From assembly GCA_035443885.1 (NCBI GenBank), contig DAOMNO010000017.1:5131-69130 (forward strand): a stretch of DNA of 64,000 bases, read 5' to 3'. Under the pieces are notes generated by a model. It was not told where the DNA came from and did not search any database. It worked only from the letters and a program-made list of their open reading frames with translations. Positions 37,559-46,855 of the stretch are shown here, piece after piece (positions within the stretch are counted from its first letter, which is position 1; each line of letters begins with the position of its first letter). The stretch is from DAOMNO01 sp035443885. Lineage in GTDB: Bacteria > Planctomycetota > Phycisphaerae > Phycisphaerales > SM1A02. Both the position numbers and the translations under genes were made by a program.

Positions 37559-40138
37559 ATGGATGTTCCCTTGAACCAGCTTCCGACAAACGCCAACGCA
37601 GTTGCCGCGGAGACCGCCGGCCCGCTCATCACCGAGCCAGCCCTCGTCTTTGCCGCCGTCATGGCGGTCATACTCTTCGCGCCGATCATTGTCTCGCGTT
37701 TTCGAGTGCCAGGCATCATCGGCATCATTCTCGCAGGGATCGCCCTGGGGCCGAATGCCCTGTTCGTTCTTGACCGAACGGACACGATTGTGCTGCTCGG
37801 TACGGTTGGCCTGCTCTACATCATGTTCCTTGCGGGACTGGATATCGATCTGAATCAGTTTCGCCGATATCGCAAACATAGCTTGGTCTTCGGCGGATTG
37901 ACCTTCGTCTTGCCGCAAGTGCTTGGGACGATCGTCGCACTGTTTGTCCTCAACTTCAACTGGATGGCTGCCATACTGCTGGCGAGCATGTTTGCTTCGC
38001 ACACGCTTGTGTCGTATCCGATCGCCCATCGACTGGGCATTACGCGGAATCGTGCGGTTACCACAGGCGTCGGCGGCACGATCATCACAGATACGCTCGC
38101 ACTACTCGTTCTTGCCATCGTCGCTGCAAGCGTGAGTGGCGAGCTTTCCGCTGGTTTCTGGCTTCGATTGGTCATGGCCCTGTGCGTGTACGTCACCTTC
38201 ATGCTCTGGCTCGTGCCGATCATTGGACGACTGTTCTTCAAGCACGTCGCCGATGGCGGGGTCCGTGATTACGTTTTCGTCCTCGTGGTCGCGTTTGGCG
38301 GCGCATCGCTCGCCACCGTTGCAGGTGTCGAAGCCATCATCGGTGCATTTCTTGCGGGCCTCGCGCTCAATACACTCATCCCTCATCAAAGCCCTTTGAT
38401 GAACAGGATTGAGTTCTTCGGCAATGCCATCTTCGTGCCGTACTTTCTCATCTACGTCGGCATGCTCGTCGATCTGAAACTCCTTTGGGCAGGTAGCCAT
38501 GTCTGGCTCGTCGGCGGGACGATGGTCATCTGCGTTACCGTGACCAAGTGGCTTGCGGCAAAGGCCGCTGCAACTGCTCTCGGCTATAGCGCAGCTGAGG
38601 GCGATGTGCTCTTCGGGCTAAGCGTGCCGCAGGCTGCTGCAACGCTTGCCGCCGTCTTTGTCGGGTTTCGCATCGGCCTCTTCGACGATGCTGTGTTGAA
38701 CGGCGCGGTCATGATGATTCTGGTCACGTGCCTGATCGGCCCTTGGATGGTGGAACGCCAGGGGCGCACGATCGCGTTGGCTGAATCACTTTCGCCGGAC
38801 GAACCCGGCGCTGCGCCGCTCCGCATCCTCATCCCGCTGGCGAACCCCGCATCCGCACCTGCACTGATGGATGTCGCCTTCATGATTCGCAGGCCGGATT
38901 CACCCGAACCGCTCTACCCGATCATGGTGGCGAACGAATCGCTGGACGTGCATCGGCAGATCGCTGCGGGTGAAAAAATGCTCGGCTATGCCGTGACCTA
39001 CGCCTCCGGCGCCGGCGTGCCAGTTTCACCCGTCACCCGCATCGACACCAGCATCGCGAACGGCATCACGCGCGCGATTCGCGAAATGCGCATCAGCACC
39101 GTCGTCATTGGCTGGTCTGGCGCGCCGTCGCGCCGCAGACAGCATCTCGGTAGCGTGTTGGACCAGATCCTGCACGACAATCCGCAGACGGTTCTCATCT
39201 GCAAGTTCAACACACCGATCAACACCACCCAGCGCGTCGTGCTCATCCTGCCGCGATTGATTGACCGTGAACCGTCGTTTGCTGAAGCCATCCGCACGAT
39301 CAAACTGATGACGAGCAAACTCGGCGCGAAGCTGGTCGTGGTTACGACCGATGCGGACCTGCCCCGCTTGCAGCCGCGACTCAGCAAAGTGAAACCACAG
39401 GTGCCGACGAGTTTCGAGACGATCAACCCTTGGTCAAGCCTTATGCCTCGCTTGCAAAACGTGGTGCATGGCGACGACATGCTCGTGCTGCTCAGCACGC
39501 GCGAAGGCCGCCTCGCATGGACGCCCGACCTCAGTCGCCTGCCGCGCCGACTGGTCGATCAGTTCCCTTCGCAGAATCTCGTCATCTTCCACCCGGCGGA
39601 AGTAACCGCTGAAACAGCATGGTTCTCATCAGGCCCCGCTGCGGCGCAGACACCTGAACCCACAACCGCCGAAGGCGGCGCGTCCGCCGCGCCAAGCGAA
39701 TCTTCGCTGCTCGAACCGTCGCGCGTACTGCTTAACCTGCACGCTCGCGAGTTTGCGATTTCGATTGAACAGGTGATTGCCTCGGAGTTTCAGCATCGTG
39801 CCGCTGCGCTGCGCGAGGTGCGTGATGCACTGATCCGCAACGCGACCGAATATTCAACGGAAGTTACGTCAGGCGTCGCGCTCTTGCACGCGCATGTGCC
39901 GCACGTCGAGCATCCGCGCTTCTTCCTTGCGACGTTCACGGAAGGTCTTGAAGTACCACGCATCACAGAGCCGGTGCATGTGCTGCTGATCCTGATCAGC
40001 CCGGATCGACTGCCGCCGGAAGAGCATCTGCGATCGCTCGCGCATATCGCGAGGCTGATGCGATCATCCGAGACCACGGACCGAATACGTGAGGCCAGAG
40101 ACTTCAGCGAGGTGTTGAACGCCGTCGGCGGCGTGTAG
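37559..40138 (+). CDS. CPA2-type cation:proton antiporter fused to USP-like and PTS EIIA-like domains
   Basis: The 859-residue protein begins with a 12-13 helix CPA2 antiporter core of about residues 30-410. This includes FRVPGIIGIILAGIALGP, GTVGLLYIMFLAGLDIDL and AGVEAIIGAFLAGLALN. Two universal-stress-like segments follow (about 430-690, for example VANESLDVHRQIAAGEKML and STVVIGWSGAPSRRR). The last 130 residues resemble a PTS EIIA type-2 domain: VRDALIRNATEYSTEVTSGVALLHAHVPHVEHP...LLILISPDRLPPEEHLRSLAHIARLM, with the candidate phospho-His in LLHAH. The cytoplasmic part probably regulates ion exchange in response to nucleotides or phosphorylation; that is inference. A weak GAGCGGA site precedes the ATG. 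Confidence 0.88.
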   Translation: MDVPLNQLPTNANAVAAETAGPLITEPALVFAAVMAVILFAPIIVSRFRVPGIIGIILAGIALGPNALFVLDRTDTIVLLGTVGLLYIMFLAGLDIDLNQFRRYRKHSLVFGGLTFVLPQVLGTIVALFVLNFNWMAAILLASMFASHTLVSYPIAHRLGITRNRAVTTGVGGTIITDTLALLVLAIVAASVSGELSAGFWLRLVMALCVYVTFMLWLVPIIGRLFFKHVADGGVRDYVFVLVVAFGGASLATVAGVEAIIGAFLAGLALNTLIPHQSPLMNRIEFFGNAIFVPYFLIYVGMLVDLKLLWAGSHVWLVGGTMVICVTVTKWLAAKAAATALGYSAAEGDVLFGLSVPQAAATLAAVFVGFRIGLFDDAVLNGAVMMILVTCLIGPWMVERQGRTIALAESLSPDEPGAAPLRILIPLANPASAPALMDVAFMIRRPDSPEPLYPIMVANESLDVHRQIAAGEKMLGYAVTYASGAGVPVSPVTRIDTSIANGITRAIREMRISTVVIGWSGAPSRRRQHLGSVLDQILHDNPQTVLICKFNTPINTTQRVVLILPRLIDREPSFAEAIRTIKLMTSKLGAKLVVVTTDADLPRLQPRLSKVKPQVPTSFETINPWSSLMPRLQNVVHGDDMLVLLSTREGRLAWTPDLSRLPRRLVDQFPSQNLVIFHPAEVTAETAWFSSGPAAAQTPEPTTAEGGASAAPSESSLLEPSRVLLNLHAREFAISIEQVIASEFQHRAAALREVRDALIRNATEYSTEVTSGVALLHAHVPHVEHPRFFLATFTEGLEVPRITEPVHVLLILISPDRLPPEEHLRSLAHIARLMRSSETTDRIREARDFSEVLNAVGGV

Positions 40139-40213
40139 ATTCTGAATGATAACACGCACGCCCTTGTTCACGAATGCATCTGTTCACAACATGATGAAGT
40201 GAAACGCGGTATG

Positions 40214-40223
40214 TGAAATTTCA
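40214..40223. promoter_or_regulatory. Short palindrome upstream of the TatD gene
   Basis: TGAAATTTCA is a perfect 10-bp palindrome inside an AT-rich stretch about 55 nt before the tatD start. It could be an operator half-site, but nothing else supports this. Confidence 0.15.
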
Positions 40224-40278
40224 TATCTCAAAGCACAACGACCCCGTAGCCAACCGCCCACTGACAACTGATACCTGA

Positions 40279-41064
40279 ATGCTCGACACCCATTGCCATC
40301 TGACCTTCAAGCACTATGCCGATCGCGTGGATGATGTGCTGCGCGACGCAGCAGCCGCTGGCGTGCACGGCGCGATCACCATCGCTACAACTTCGACAGA
40401 CTGCATCGAAGCCCTCGCACTGGCGAAGCGACATCGCAACGTATGGTGCAGTGCGGGCGTGCATCCACTTCACGCGGATGAGCCGATCGACTGGGACTCG
40501 CTCCGCAACGTGGGTGAGCACGAAAAATGCGTCGCGTGGGGCGAGCTTGGACTGGACTACTACTACGACCATCCGCCTCGCGCAAAGCAGCACAAGGCGC
40601 TGGCGGAACAGCTTGCATTCCTGCAAGCCTGCACAGACGAAGGGCTGAAAAAACCGATCGTCGTACACTGCCGCGAATCGTTTGATGACCTGCTCGCCGT
40701 CTTTCGTGAAACGAAGTTTGATCCTTCCCGTTTCGTGTTTCACTGCTTCACGGCAGGACCGGCAGAAGCACGCAAAGTGCTCGACTTCGGCGCGTGGATC
40801 AGCTTTACAGGCGTCGTAACCTTTCACAACGCCCCTGAAGTGGGCGAAGCCGCGAAGCTCGTCCCCATTGATCGCATCATGGTGGAAACCGACGCGCCGT
40901 TTCTCTCTCCCGAACCTGTACGCAAAGTGCGGCCAAACGAGCCGAAGTACGTCGTTCACATCGCGAATCACATCGCTACGCTGCGAGGCGTGAATCCACA
41001 TGATTTCGCACGGCAGCTCGACGAGAACGCCGAGCGATTCTTTGGTATCAGAATTGAGGCTTGA
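40279..41064 (+). CDS. TatD family metal-dependent DNase
   Basis: The 261-residue TIM-barrel hydrolase has the family's metal ligands in order: MLDTHCHL (HxH), WGELGLDYYY (Glu and Asp), VVHCRES, HCFTAGPAEARK and the final ETDAPFLSPEP. Members are 3'-5' exonucleases involved in DNA repair and turnover. The ATG opens directly on the catalytic HxH segment, as is usual. It is likely monocistronic; the next gene on the strand starts 126 nt later. Confidence 0.93.
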   Translation: MLDTHCHLTFKHYADRVDDVLRDAAAAGVHGAITIATTSTDCIEALALAKRHRNVWCSAGVHPLHADEPIDWDSLRNVGEHEKCVAWGELGLDYYYDHPPRAKQHKALAEQLAFLQACTDEGLKKPIVVHCRESFDDLLAVFRETKFDPSRFVFHCFTAGPAEARKVLDFGAWISFTGVVTFHNAPEVGEAAKLVPIDRIMVETDAPFLSPEPVRKVRPNEPKYVVHIANHIATLRGVNPHDFARQLDENAERFFGIRIEA

Positions 41065-41190
41065 GGTTTCAACTGCGTAGTTGGAAGAACAAGACGTTGA
41101 GCGAGGATTTGAAAGATCAAATCTCGAATCGGTTCACCACTCTGACTTCCCGGTCGCCTGAACACTCACCACTGACAACCCCCCCACCTC

Positions 41191-42129
41191 ATGCGCATCG
41201 TCTCCCTTCTGCCTTCCGCCACTGAAACGCTCTGCGCCATAGGCGGCGGCCATCTCCTCGTTGGCCGTTCGCATGAATGCGATTTCCCTTCTTCGATCGC
41301 ACATCTGCCGGTGCTGACCGCACAGAAGACCGCAGGCGGCACCAGCGCGGAGATCGACCAACAGGTTCGCGATGCGCTCAATACCGAATCAGTATCAACT
41401 GGCAGCGTCTCGCTCTATTCTCTGAATGTCGATCTGCTTCGCTCACTTCAACCCGACCTCATACTCACGCAGGACTTGTGCGAAGTCTGCTCCATCGACC
41501 TGAGCACCGTTCGCACTATCGCGGCATCGCTTGATCCGCAGCCGCACATCCTGAGCCTCGACCCACATTCGCTTGATGATGTCTTCGACGACATGCTGCG
41601 CGTGGGTGAAGCAGCGGGCCTCGTAAGTCGTTCACGAGAAGCGATGATCGCGCTGCGTGAACGCGCGTGGGCTGCGAGGGAGTATGTCAATGCGTACATT
41701 GAAGGGCCGATCGTCGCGTTTCTGGAGTGGATGGACCCACTGTTCGTCGGCGGGCACTGGACACCACAACTCATCCAGTTCGCGGGCGGCCGACACACAC
41801 TCAACGCGCCGGGTGAAAAATCGCGCCGCATCAGCCCCGAAGAACTCATCGAAACCATGCCGGAGCGGCTCATCATCTGTCCGTGCGGCTACAACATGGC
41901 TGCCATTGAGCGCGAGCTGCCTGCATTGCAATCACAACGCTGGTGGAAACTGCTGCCTGCCGTTCAGGACGGCAAAATCGCCCTCGTGGATGGCAATCAG
42001 ATGTTCAATCGCCCCGGCCCGCGCTTGGTGGACGCGCTCTGCTGGCTTGTAGCGTGGCTGCACGATCTGCCGGAACTAACGCCAACGGGCTTTCCCGTTA
42101 CCTATCCGGCGGCAGCTCAAGCGGATTGA
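41191..42129 (+). CDS. BtuF-like cobalamin/metal-chelate binding protein without a signal peptide
   Basis: The 312-residue protein has the two-lobed class III periplasmic-binding architecture: MRIVSLLPSATETLCAIG, VGRSHECDFP, LQPDLILTQDLCEVC, FLEWMDPLFVGGHWTPQLIQFAGG and a C-terminal LVDALCWLVAW. It begins directly at the domain with no signal peptide. Such cytosolic versions are common and their role, possibly corrinoid binding or salvage, is unclear. Its last 32 nt overlap the 3' end of the convergent DUF1573 gene. Confidence 0.85.
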   Translation: MRIVSLLPSATETLCAIGGGHLLVGRSHECDFPSSIAHLPVLTAQKTAGGTSAEIDQQVRDALNTESVSTGSVSLYSLNVDLLRSLQPDLILTQDLCEVCSIDLSTVRTIAASLDPQPHILSLDPHSLDDVFDDMLRVGEAAGLVSRSREAMIALRERAWAAREYVNAYIEGPIVAFLEWMDPLFVGGHWTPQLIQFAGGRHTLNAPGEKSRRISPEELIETMPERLIICPCGYNMAAIERELPALQSQRWWKLLPAVQDGKIALVDGNQMFNRPGPRLVDALCWLVAWLHDLPELTPTGFPVTYPAAAQAD

Positions 42130-42928
42130 AATCCGGGTCATGCGCAGGCCGATTGGATTCCGACTCGCCGTCGCGGGGCAACGTTGGCAGCGGACGAGAC
42201 ATTTTCAACTGCACGGGCATCGTCAACGACTGATCGCTGCCGAAGGTGATGACGATCGCTGCATCCGAAGGCAGAATCACTCTCCTGCATGTTACGGTGA
42301 GCTGGCCGCGCCAAATGGCGGGATGCCCTTGCGCTGCGTTCGCGCCCCGATAAGGCCCCCATGAAACCAGTTCGGCGCGCAGTGCGTCGCTTGTTACCGC
42401 GATAGCAGGCTCAGGAAATGCAGATGGGTCTTCACCATCCCAAAGATCGAGAAAGAACATCACTGTTTCAGGCACTTCCGGCTCGATCAGAATCGAAGGC
42501 CGCGCGGGCCGAAGGTGTTGCAGCGGCTTGCCGATCGCGCGAACATTCAGTTGCCGCACGCCGCGTCCCTGCATTTCAACGGTGATCTTTGCAGAAGTCA
42601 GCCCGCTCTTCGTCAGCGTCATCACCGCAGTAATCGCAAGCTCTTCACCCGGCGCAACAGACCGCGTGCTCACCTGCGGCACCGTACAACCGCATGAGCT
42701 GCGAACCTCGCCCAGTTCAATCGTCGATCGTGATTGATTCACCAGCCGAAAGACATGCTCGAGTTTAACCTCGGGCGCGACCAGCGCAACAACCCCGAAG
42801 TCATGATCGACCTGCCCCGCCAGCACGGAGCGGCCAAGCGTCAACTTATAGACGCCAAACAGCATCGCTGGCACGCCGAGCACCAGCAACAGGACGACGA
42901 GTATGCGATGACTGGCCGAAGTGGACAT
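42098..42928 (-). CDS. DUF1573 domain-containing membrane-anchored protein
   Basis: The 276-residue product (start 42928) has an N-terminal membrane helix (HRILVVLLLVLGVPAMLFGVYKL). A DUF1573 domain follows, with DHDFGVVALVAPEVKLEHVFRLVNQSRSTIELGEVRSSCGCTVPQVS, an Ig-like fold with the CGC motif. A second beta-rich half and a charged tail come after. The function is unknown; the family is abundant in planctomycetes and Bacteroidetes. In-frame ATGs at 42949 and 42958 would lengthen it. It is divergent from clpB and convergently overlaps the BtuF-like gene. Confidence 0.82.
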   Translation of the reverse strand: MSTSASHRILVVLLLVLGVPAMLFGVYKLTLGRSVLAGQVDHDFGVVALVAPEVKLEHVFRLVNQSRSTIELGEVRSSCGCTVPQVSTRSVAPGEELAITAVMTLTKSGLTSAKITVEMQGRGVRQLNVRAIGKPLQHLRPARPSILIEPEVPETVMFFLDLWDGEDPSAFPEPAIAVTSDALRAELVSWGPYRGANAAQGHPAIWRGQLTVTCRRVILPSDAAIVITFGSDQSLTMPVQLKMSRPLPTLPRDGESESNRPAHDPDFNPLELPPDR

Positions 42929-43019
42929 AAAAACATGACCCCATAGCATGGTATGCATGAACTTGACGTTTGTGGGCGGCCTGCCTGCCATGCTGGCAGC
43001 CGAAAACGCCCCTGAAGGC

Positions 43020-43039
43020 CGCTGCGCTTCGGCGCAGCG
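43020..43039 (+). promoter_or_regulatory. UUCG-tetraloop hairpin in the clpB upstream region
   Basis: CGCTGCGC and GCGCAGCG form a perfect 8-bp stem with a TTCG loop, 67 nt before the clpB ATG. If transcribed it would be a very stable leader hairpin. No T-run follows beyond GTTTGC, so it is not an obvious terminator. Confidence 0.4.
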
Positions 43040-43106
43040 TTTGCATCCACCACTTTCCGGACGCCTGCCGCGCCAATGTGGCAGTTCGCCCTAAGGAGAG
43101 AACCCG

Positions 43107-45746
43107 ATGCGAATGGATCGTTTGACGACACTGGCACAGGACGCCCTGCGTGAAGCCCTCTCACTGGCTGCGCAGAAGAACCACGCCGAAGCCGGGCCGC
43201 TGCACCTGCTGGCATCGCTGCTGGCCGACCAAGGCGGCATCGCGCGATCACTGCTGGAACGTGCAGGTGTCCGTCCCGCGCAGGTGGCGGATGTCGTTGC
43301 GGCTGCACTCAATCGGTTGCCCACCGTAAAAAGCTCCGGCGGCGCAGGTGGGCAACCCAACGCCGGCCAGCCGCTCATGCAGGTGCTCACCGCGGCCGAT
43401 CGCGAAGCGCGCGAACTGGGTGACGCCTACGTCTCTTCCGAACATCTTCTGATCGCCCTGGCAGAAACAAAATCCGACGCCAAGGAAGCGTTGTCCGTCG
43501 TCGGCGTCGATCGCAGGCGATTGGTGGACGCCGTCAAAGCTTTGCGCACCGCGTCCGGCGTGACGAACATCAACGACCCCGATGCGGAATCCACCTACGA
43601 AGCCTTGAAGAAATACGGCATTGACCTTGTTGAAAAGGCCCATGCAGGCAAGCTTGATCCTGTCATCGGGCGCGATGAAGAAATCCGCCGCTGCATGCAG
43701 GTGCTTTCGCGAAGGTCGAAGAACAATCCCGTGTTGATCGGCGAGCCGGGTGTTGGAAAAACAGCCATCGCTGAGGGACTCGCCCTGCGGATCGTCAACG
43801 GCGACTGCCCCGAATCCATGCGACACGCGAGAATCGTTGCGCTCGATGTCGGTCAGCTTCTCGCCGGTGCGAAGTTCCGAGGCGAGTTTGAGGAGCGTCT
43901 CAAAGCCGTGCTGCGCGAAGTAACCGCCAGCGAAGGCCGCATCATTCTGTTCATCGATGAACTGCACACCATTGTCGGCGCGGGCGCTGCGGAAGGTGCC
44001 GTCAGCGCGGGCAACCTGCTCAAGCCTGCTCTCTCACGGGGCGAGCTGCGCTGCATCGGCGCCACTACGCTGGATGAATATCGCAAGCACATTGAGAAGG
44101 ACGCTGCGTTCGAGAGGCGATTCCAGCCAGTGTACGTCGGCGAGCCAAGCGTGGAAGACACGATCGCCATTTTGCGCGGGTTGAAGCCTCGCTATGAAGC
44201 GCATCACGGCGTTCGCATTCAGGATGGCGCACTGATCGCAGCCGCCCGCCTGAGCCATCGCTACATCGCCGACCGCTTCCTGCCGGACAAGGCCATTGAC
44301 CTGCTGGATGAAGCCGCGTCGCGGCTGCGCATTGAAAACGATTCGATGCCCGCCGAGCTGGATGAGCTGCATCGCAAGATCATGCAGCTTGAAATTGAAC
44401 GCGAAGCCCTGAAGCTGGAATCGGATGTCGAATCCAAAAAGCGGCTCGGCGCGCTTGAACGCGATCTTTCCGACCTCAACGAGAAGAAAGCTGCGCTCGC
44501 AGCCCAGTGGGAGCGTGAAAAAGCGGAACTGGACGAAATCAAGCGCGTCAAGGCGGAGATCGACGCCAAGCATACAGAACTGGAGCAGGCCCAGCGGCGT
44601 GGCGATCTGGAAGCGGCCGCGCGCATCCAATACGGCGAGCTGCGCGAGCTCGACAAGCGACTCGCTGCTGCGGAAGAAACACTCGCAAGGCGGCAGGCCG
44701 AAGGCGCTGCCCTCGTGAAGGAAGAAGTGGACGCCGAGCAGATCGCTGAGGTCGTCGGCAAGTGGACCGGCATTCCTGTCTCCAATCTCATCGAAAGCGA
44801 GCGCGAAAAACTGCTGCGCATGGAACAGGAACTGCGCAAGCGCGTGGTGGGTCAGAGCGATGCTGTGCGCGCGGTGTCCGACGCCGTCCGTCGCAGCCGC
44901 GCAGGCCTCGGCGATACGCAGCGACCGATCGGTTCGTTCCTGTTTCTCGGCCCGACGGGCGTCGGCAAGACAGAGCTGTGCAAGGCTCTCGCGGGTTTCC
45001 TCTTCGACACGGAAGACGCCATGGTGCGCATCGACATGAGCGAGTTCATGGAGCAGCACGCCGTGGCGCGGCTGATCGGCGCGCCGCCCGGCTATGTTGG
45101 CTATGAAGAAGGCGGTCGCCTGACGGAAGCTGTCCGGCGCAGACCATACTGTGTCGTGCTGTTCGATGAAATGGAAAAGGCCCACCCGGATGTATCCAAC
45201 ATCTTGCTGCAAATGCTGGATGACGGTCGCCTCACGGATGGTCACGGCCGCACGGTGGACTTCCGCAACACGATCATCGTGATGACGAGCAACATCGGCT
45301 CGCAGGCGATACTCAGCATGACGAGCGGCGGCGCGCTGGATGTGGAAATCGAAGCGCATGTGAAGAGCCTGCTCAAGCAGTCGCTGCGACCGGAACTGCT
45401 CAACCGGATCGATGAGACGATCATCTTCCATCAGCTCACGCCGGATGACCTCACTGACATCGTGGATATCCAGCTTCGCAGTCTGCGCACGCGGCTGGCC
45501 GATCGAGGTTTCTCACTTGAGATCACGCCCGGCGCGAAGGCCGCCCTCGCCACTGAAGGATACGACCCGCAGTTCGGCGCAAGACCGCTCAAGCGAGTGA
45601 TTCAGCAGCGCATCGAAAACGCCCTTGCAACGAAGCTGCTTTCGGGTGAGTTCCTGATCGGCGATGTGATCACCATCGGCTACGACGCCGGCTCATTCAC
45701 GTTCCGCCGTGCTGGCTCACATGAAGGTCAAGGCGCAACTGCATAG
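43107..45746 (+). CDS. clpB: ATP-dependent disaggregase ClpB
   Basis: ClpB (Hsp104) rescues aggregated proteins together with DnaK. The 879-residue protein has an N-terminal Clp_N repeat domain (1-145), then NBD1 with Walker A GEPGVGKT (212-219) and Walker B LFIDELHT. A coiled-coil middle domain (about 400-535, very charged) follows, and NBD2 with GPTGVGKT and VVLFDEMEKAHPDV. The arginine-finger and sensor regions (LNRIDETIIFHQL, GARPLKRVIQQRIE) are intact. AAGGAGAG lies 7 nt before the ATG. No CIRCE or clear sigma-32 element is visible upstream. Confidence 0.97.
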   Translation: MRMDRLTTLAQDALREALSLAAQKNHAEAGPLHLLASLLADQGGIARSLLERAGVRPAQVADVVAAALNRLPTVKSSGGAGGQPNAGQPLMQVLTAADREARELGDAYVSSEHLLIALAETKSDAKEALSVVGVDRRRLVDAVKALRTASGVTNINDPDAESTYEALKKYGIDLVEKAHAGKLDPVIGRDEEIRRCMQVLSRRSKNNPVLIGEPGVGKTAIAEGLALRIVNGDCPESMRHARIVALDVGQLLAGAKFRGEFEERLKAVLREVTASEGRIILFIDELHTIVGAGAAEGAVSAGNLLKPALSRGELRCIGATTLDEYRKHIEKDAAFERRFQPVYVGEPSVEDTIAILRGLKPRYEAHHGVRIQDGALIAAARLSHRYIADRFLPDKAIDLLDEAASRLRIENDSMPAELDELHRKIMQLEIEREALKLESDVESKKRLGALERDLSDLNEKKAALAAQWEREKAELDEIKRVKAEIDAKHTELEQAQRRGDLEAAARIQYGELRELDKRLAAAEETLARRQAEGAALVKEEVDAEQIAEVVGKWTGIPVSNLIESEREKLLRMEQELRKRVVGQSDAVRAVSDAVRRSRAGLGDTQRPIGSFLFLGPTGVGKTELCKALAGFLFDTEDAMVRIDMSEFMEQHAVARLIGAPPGYVGYEEGGRLTEAVRRRPYCVVLFDEMEKAHPDVSNILLQMLDDGRLTDGHGRTVDFRNTIIVMTSNIGSQAILSMTSGGALDVEIEAHVKSLLKQSLRPELLNRIDETIIFHQLTPDDLTDIVDIQLRSLRTRLADRGFSLEITPGAKAALATEGYDPQFGARPLKRVIQQRIENALATKLLSGEFLIGDVITIGYDAGSFTFRRAGSHEGQGATA

Positions 45747-45773
45747 CTGCATTCTGAGTAATCAGGGAAAAGA

Positions 45774-45803
45774 AACAGGCCGTCTCGATTGAGACGGCCT
45801 GTT
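45774..45803. terminator. Bidirectional terminator between clpB and the PEP-CTERM-like gene
   Basis: AACAGGCCGTCTC (45774-45786) pairs perfectly with GAGACGGCCTGTT (45791-45803) around a GATT loop. On the minus strand it is followed by TTTCTTTT. It lies between convergent genes and probably serves both. Confidence 0.85.
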
Positions 45804-45830
45804 CAGTTGTGTCGTGGATCACAGATGGAA

Positions 45831-46535
45831 TCAGTTGCGGCGACGGCGAGCGCCGAAGGCTGCCAAGCCGAAGAGCGCGAGTGCGCCTGGGGCGGGAACC
45901 TCGGTGATGATCTGGCTGATACGGAAGTCCGCACCGGTCGCAGGGTCCATCTCAATGTCAATCGCCTGAATCGAGCTCATGTTGAGCGCGCCAATGTTGC
46001 CGAAAGCTGCGAAGCTGAAGAACAGCGACTGAGCGCCGGGAGCGTTCAGCGAAAGCGTGAGCATCGCCATCTCCGCGCCGTCGAACAGATGAATGGTTAC
46101 AGGCAGAGGAAGATCACCCGCATGATCGAACTGCGTGAAGTGAATCCAGATGCCAAGCTGGCCGGAGAAGTCGGTGTTCAAACCAGCGCCACCAGCGTTG
46201 TAGCTCATGAAGAGGTAGCCGTTCGTGTCAGCCGTGCTGTTGTAGTCGAAGAGACCCGCAGCAGCGACAACGCTGACCTGAACATTGTCGAGACCCGGAA
46301 TGCCAACCGCAGTGGCTTCGAGGTACGTATCGCGCGTGCCGCCGAGCGCCGTCAAACCCGTCTCCTGCACGAAGACGTTTCCAGCAGCATTCAGCGTGAC
46401 AGGCCACGGATTCGGATTGCCGACGGAACTGAAGTCGTCGATCACAATCGCACCTGCAACGGCACTGGATGCAACCGAACCCGCAGCAATAAGACCAGCT
46501 GCAACCGCGAGAACTCCGCAATGAATTCGACGCAT
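45831..46535 (-). CDS. Secreted protein with PEP-CTERM-like sorting tail
   Basis: The 234-residue protein has a signal peptide (VLAVAAGLIAAGSVASSAVAGA) and a beta-rich Ala/Gly/Asn-rich middle. The C-terminal tripartite tail is VPAPGAL, hydrophobic LALFGLAAFG and a basic RRRR end. This is the planctomycete form of the PEP-CTERM signal (VPAPG rather than VPEP), which directs exosortase-type processing at the outer surface. ATG at 46535 follows GGAAGGGAAGGG with a 7-nt spacer, so the longer frame from 46658 is not used. No exosortase lies in the window. Confidence 0.82.
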   Translation of the reverse strand: MRRIHCGVLAVAAGLIAAGSVASSAVAGAIVIDDFSSVGNPNPWPVTLNAAGNVFVQETGLTALGGTRDTYLEATAVGIPGLDNVQVSVVAAAGLFDYNSTADTNGYLFMSYNAGGAGLNTDFSGQLGIWIHFTQFDHAGDLPLPVTIHLFDGAEMAMLTLSLNAPGAQSLFFSFAAFGNIGALNMSSIQAIDIEMDPATGADFRISQIITEVPAPGALALFGLAAFGARRRRN

Positions 46536-46855
46536 GGACGTGCCCTTCCCTTCCTTTTCGATCTGCTGTTGCAGAATCATTGTTCTTGTTTCTCTTTCTA
46601 CACCACGTAACCCATGTTGGCTAACGCTATCGGTTTCCAAGCCGATAGACCCCATCATGGTACCACAGACTTGGGTCGGTGCAATAACTTCCTCAGGAAT
46701 TCACACGATCTGACCATTTATTTTAGTCCTATAACTGTTTGGGTCGAAAATGGTCTGATTGGTAAATGCCATTGCAACAATGATTTACTGGCGGATATCA
46801 ATCGTTCCGCACTTCAGAACCGACGCCCATGCCGGCTCGGTACACTGCTGAGATC
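46536..46855. other. AT-rich divergent intergenic region
   Basis: The 320 nt hold no gene. The stretch 46680-46800 is clearly more AT-rich than its surroundings and probably contains promoters. Two inverted repeats are visible: CTATCGG/CCGATAG (46627-46648) and GACCATTT/AAATGGTC (46712-46755), possible operators for one of the divergent genes. Confidence 0.4.

Noticed and set aside
44034..45431. Long minus-strand open frame antisense to clpB
   Set aside because: A by-product of high-GC codon bias in clpB; no family features.
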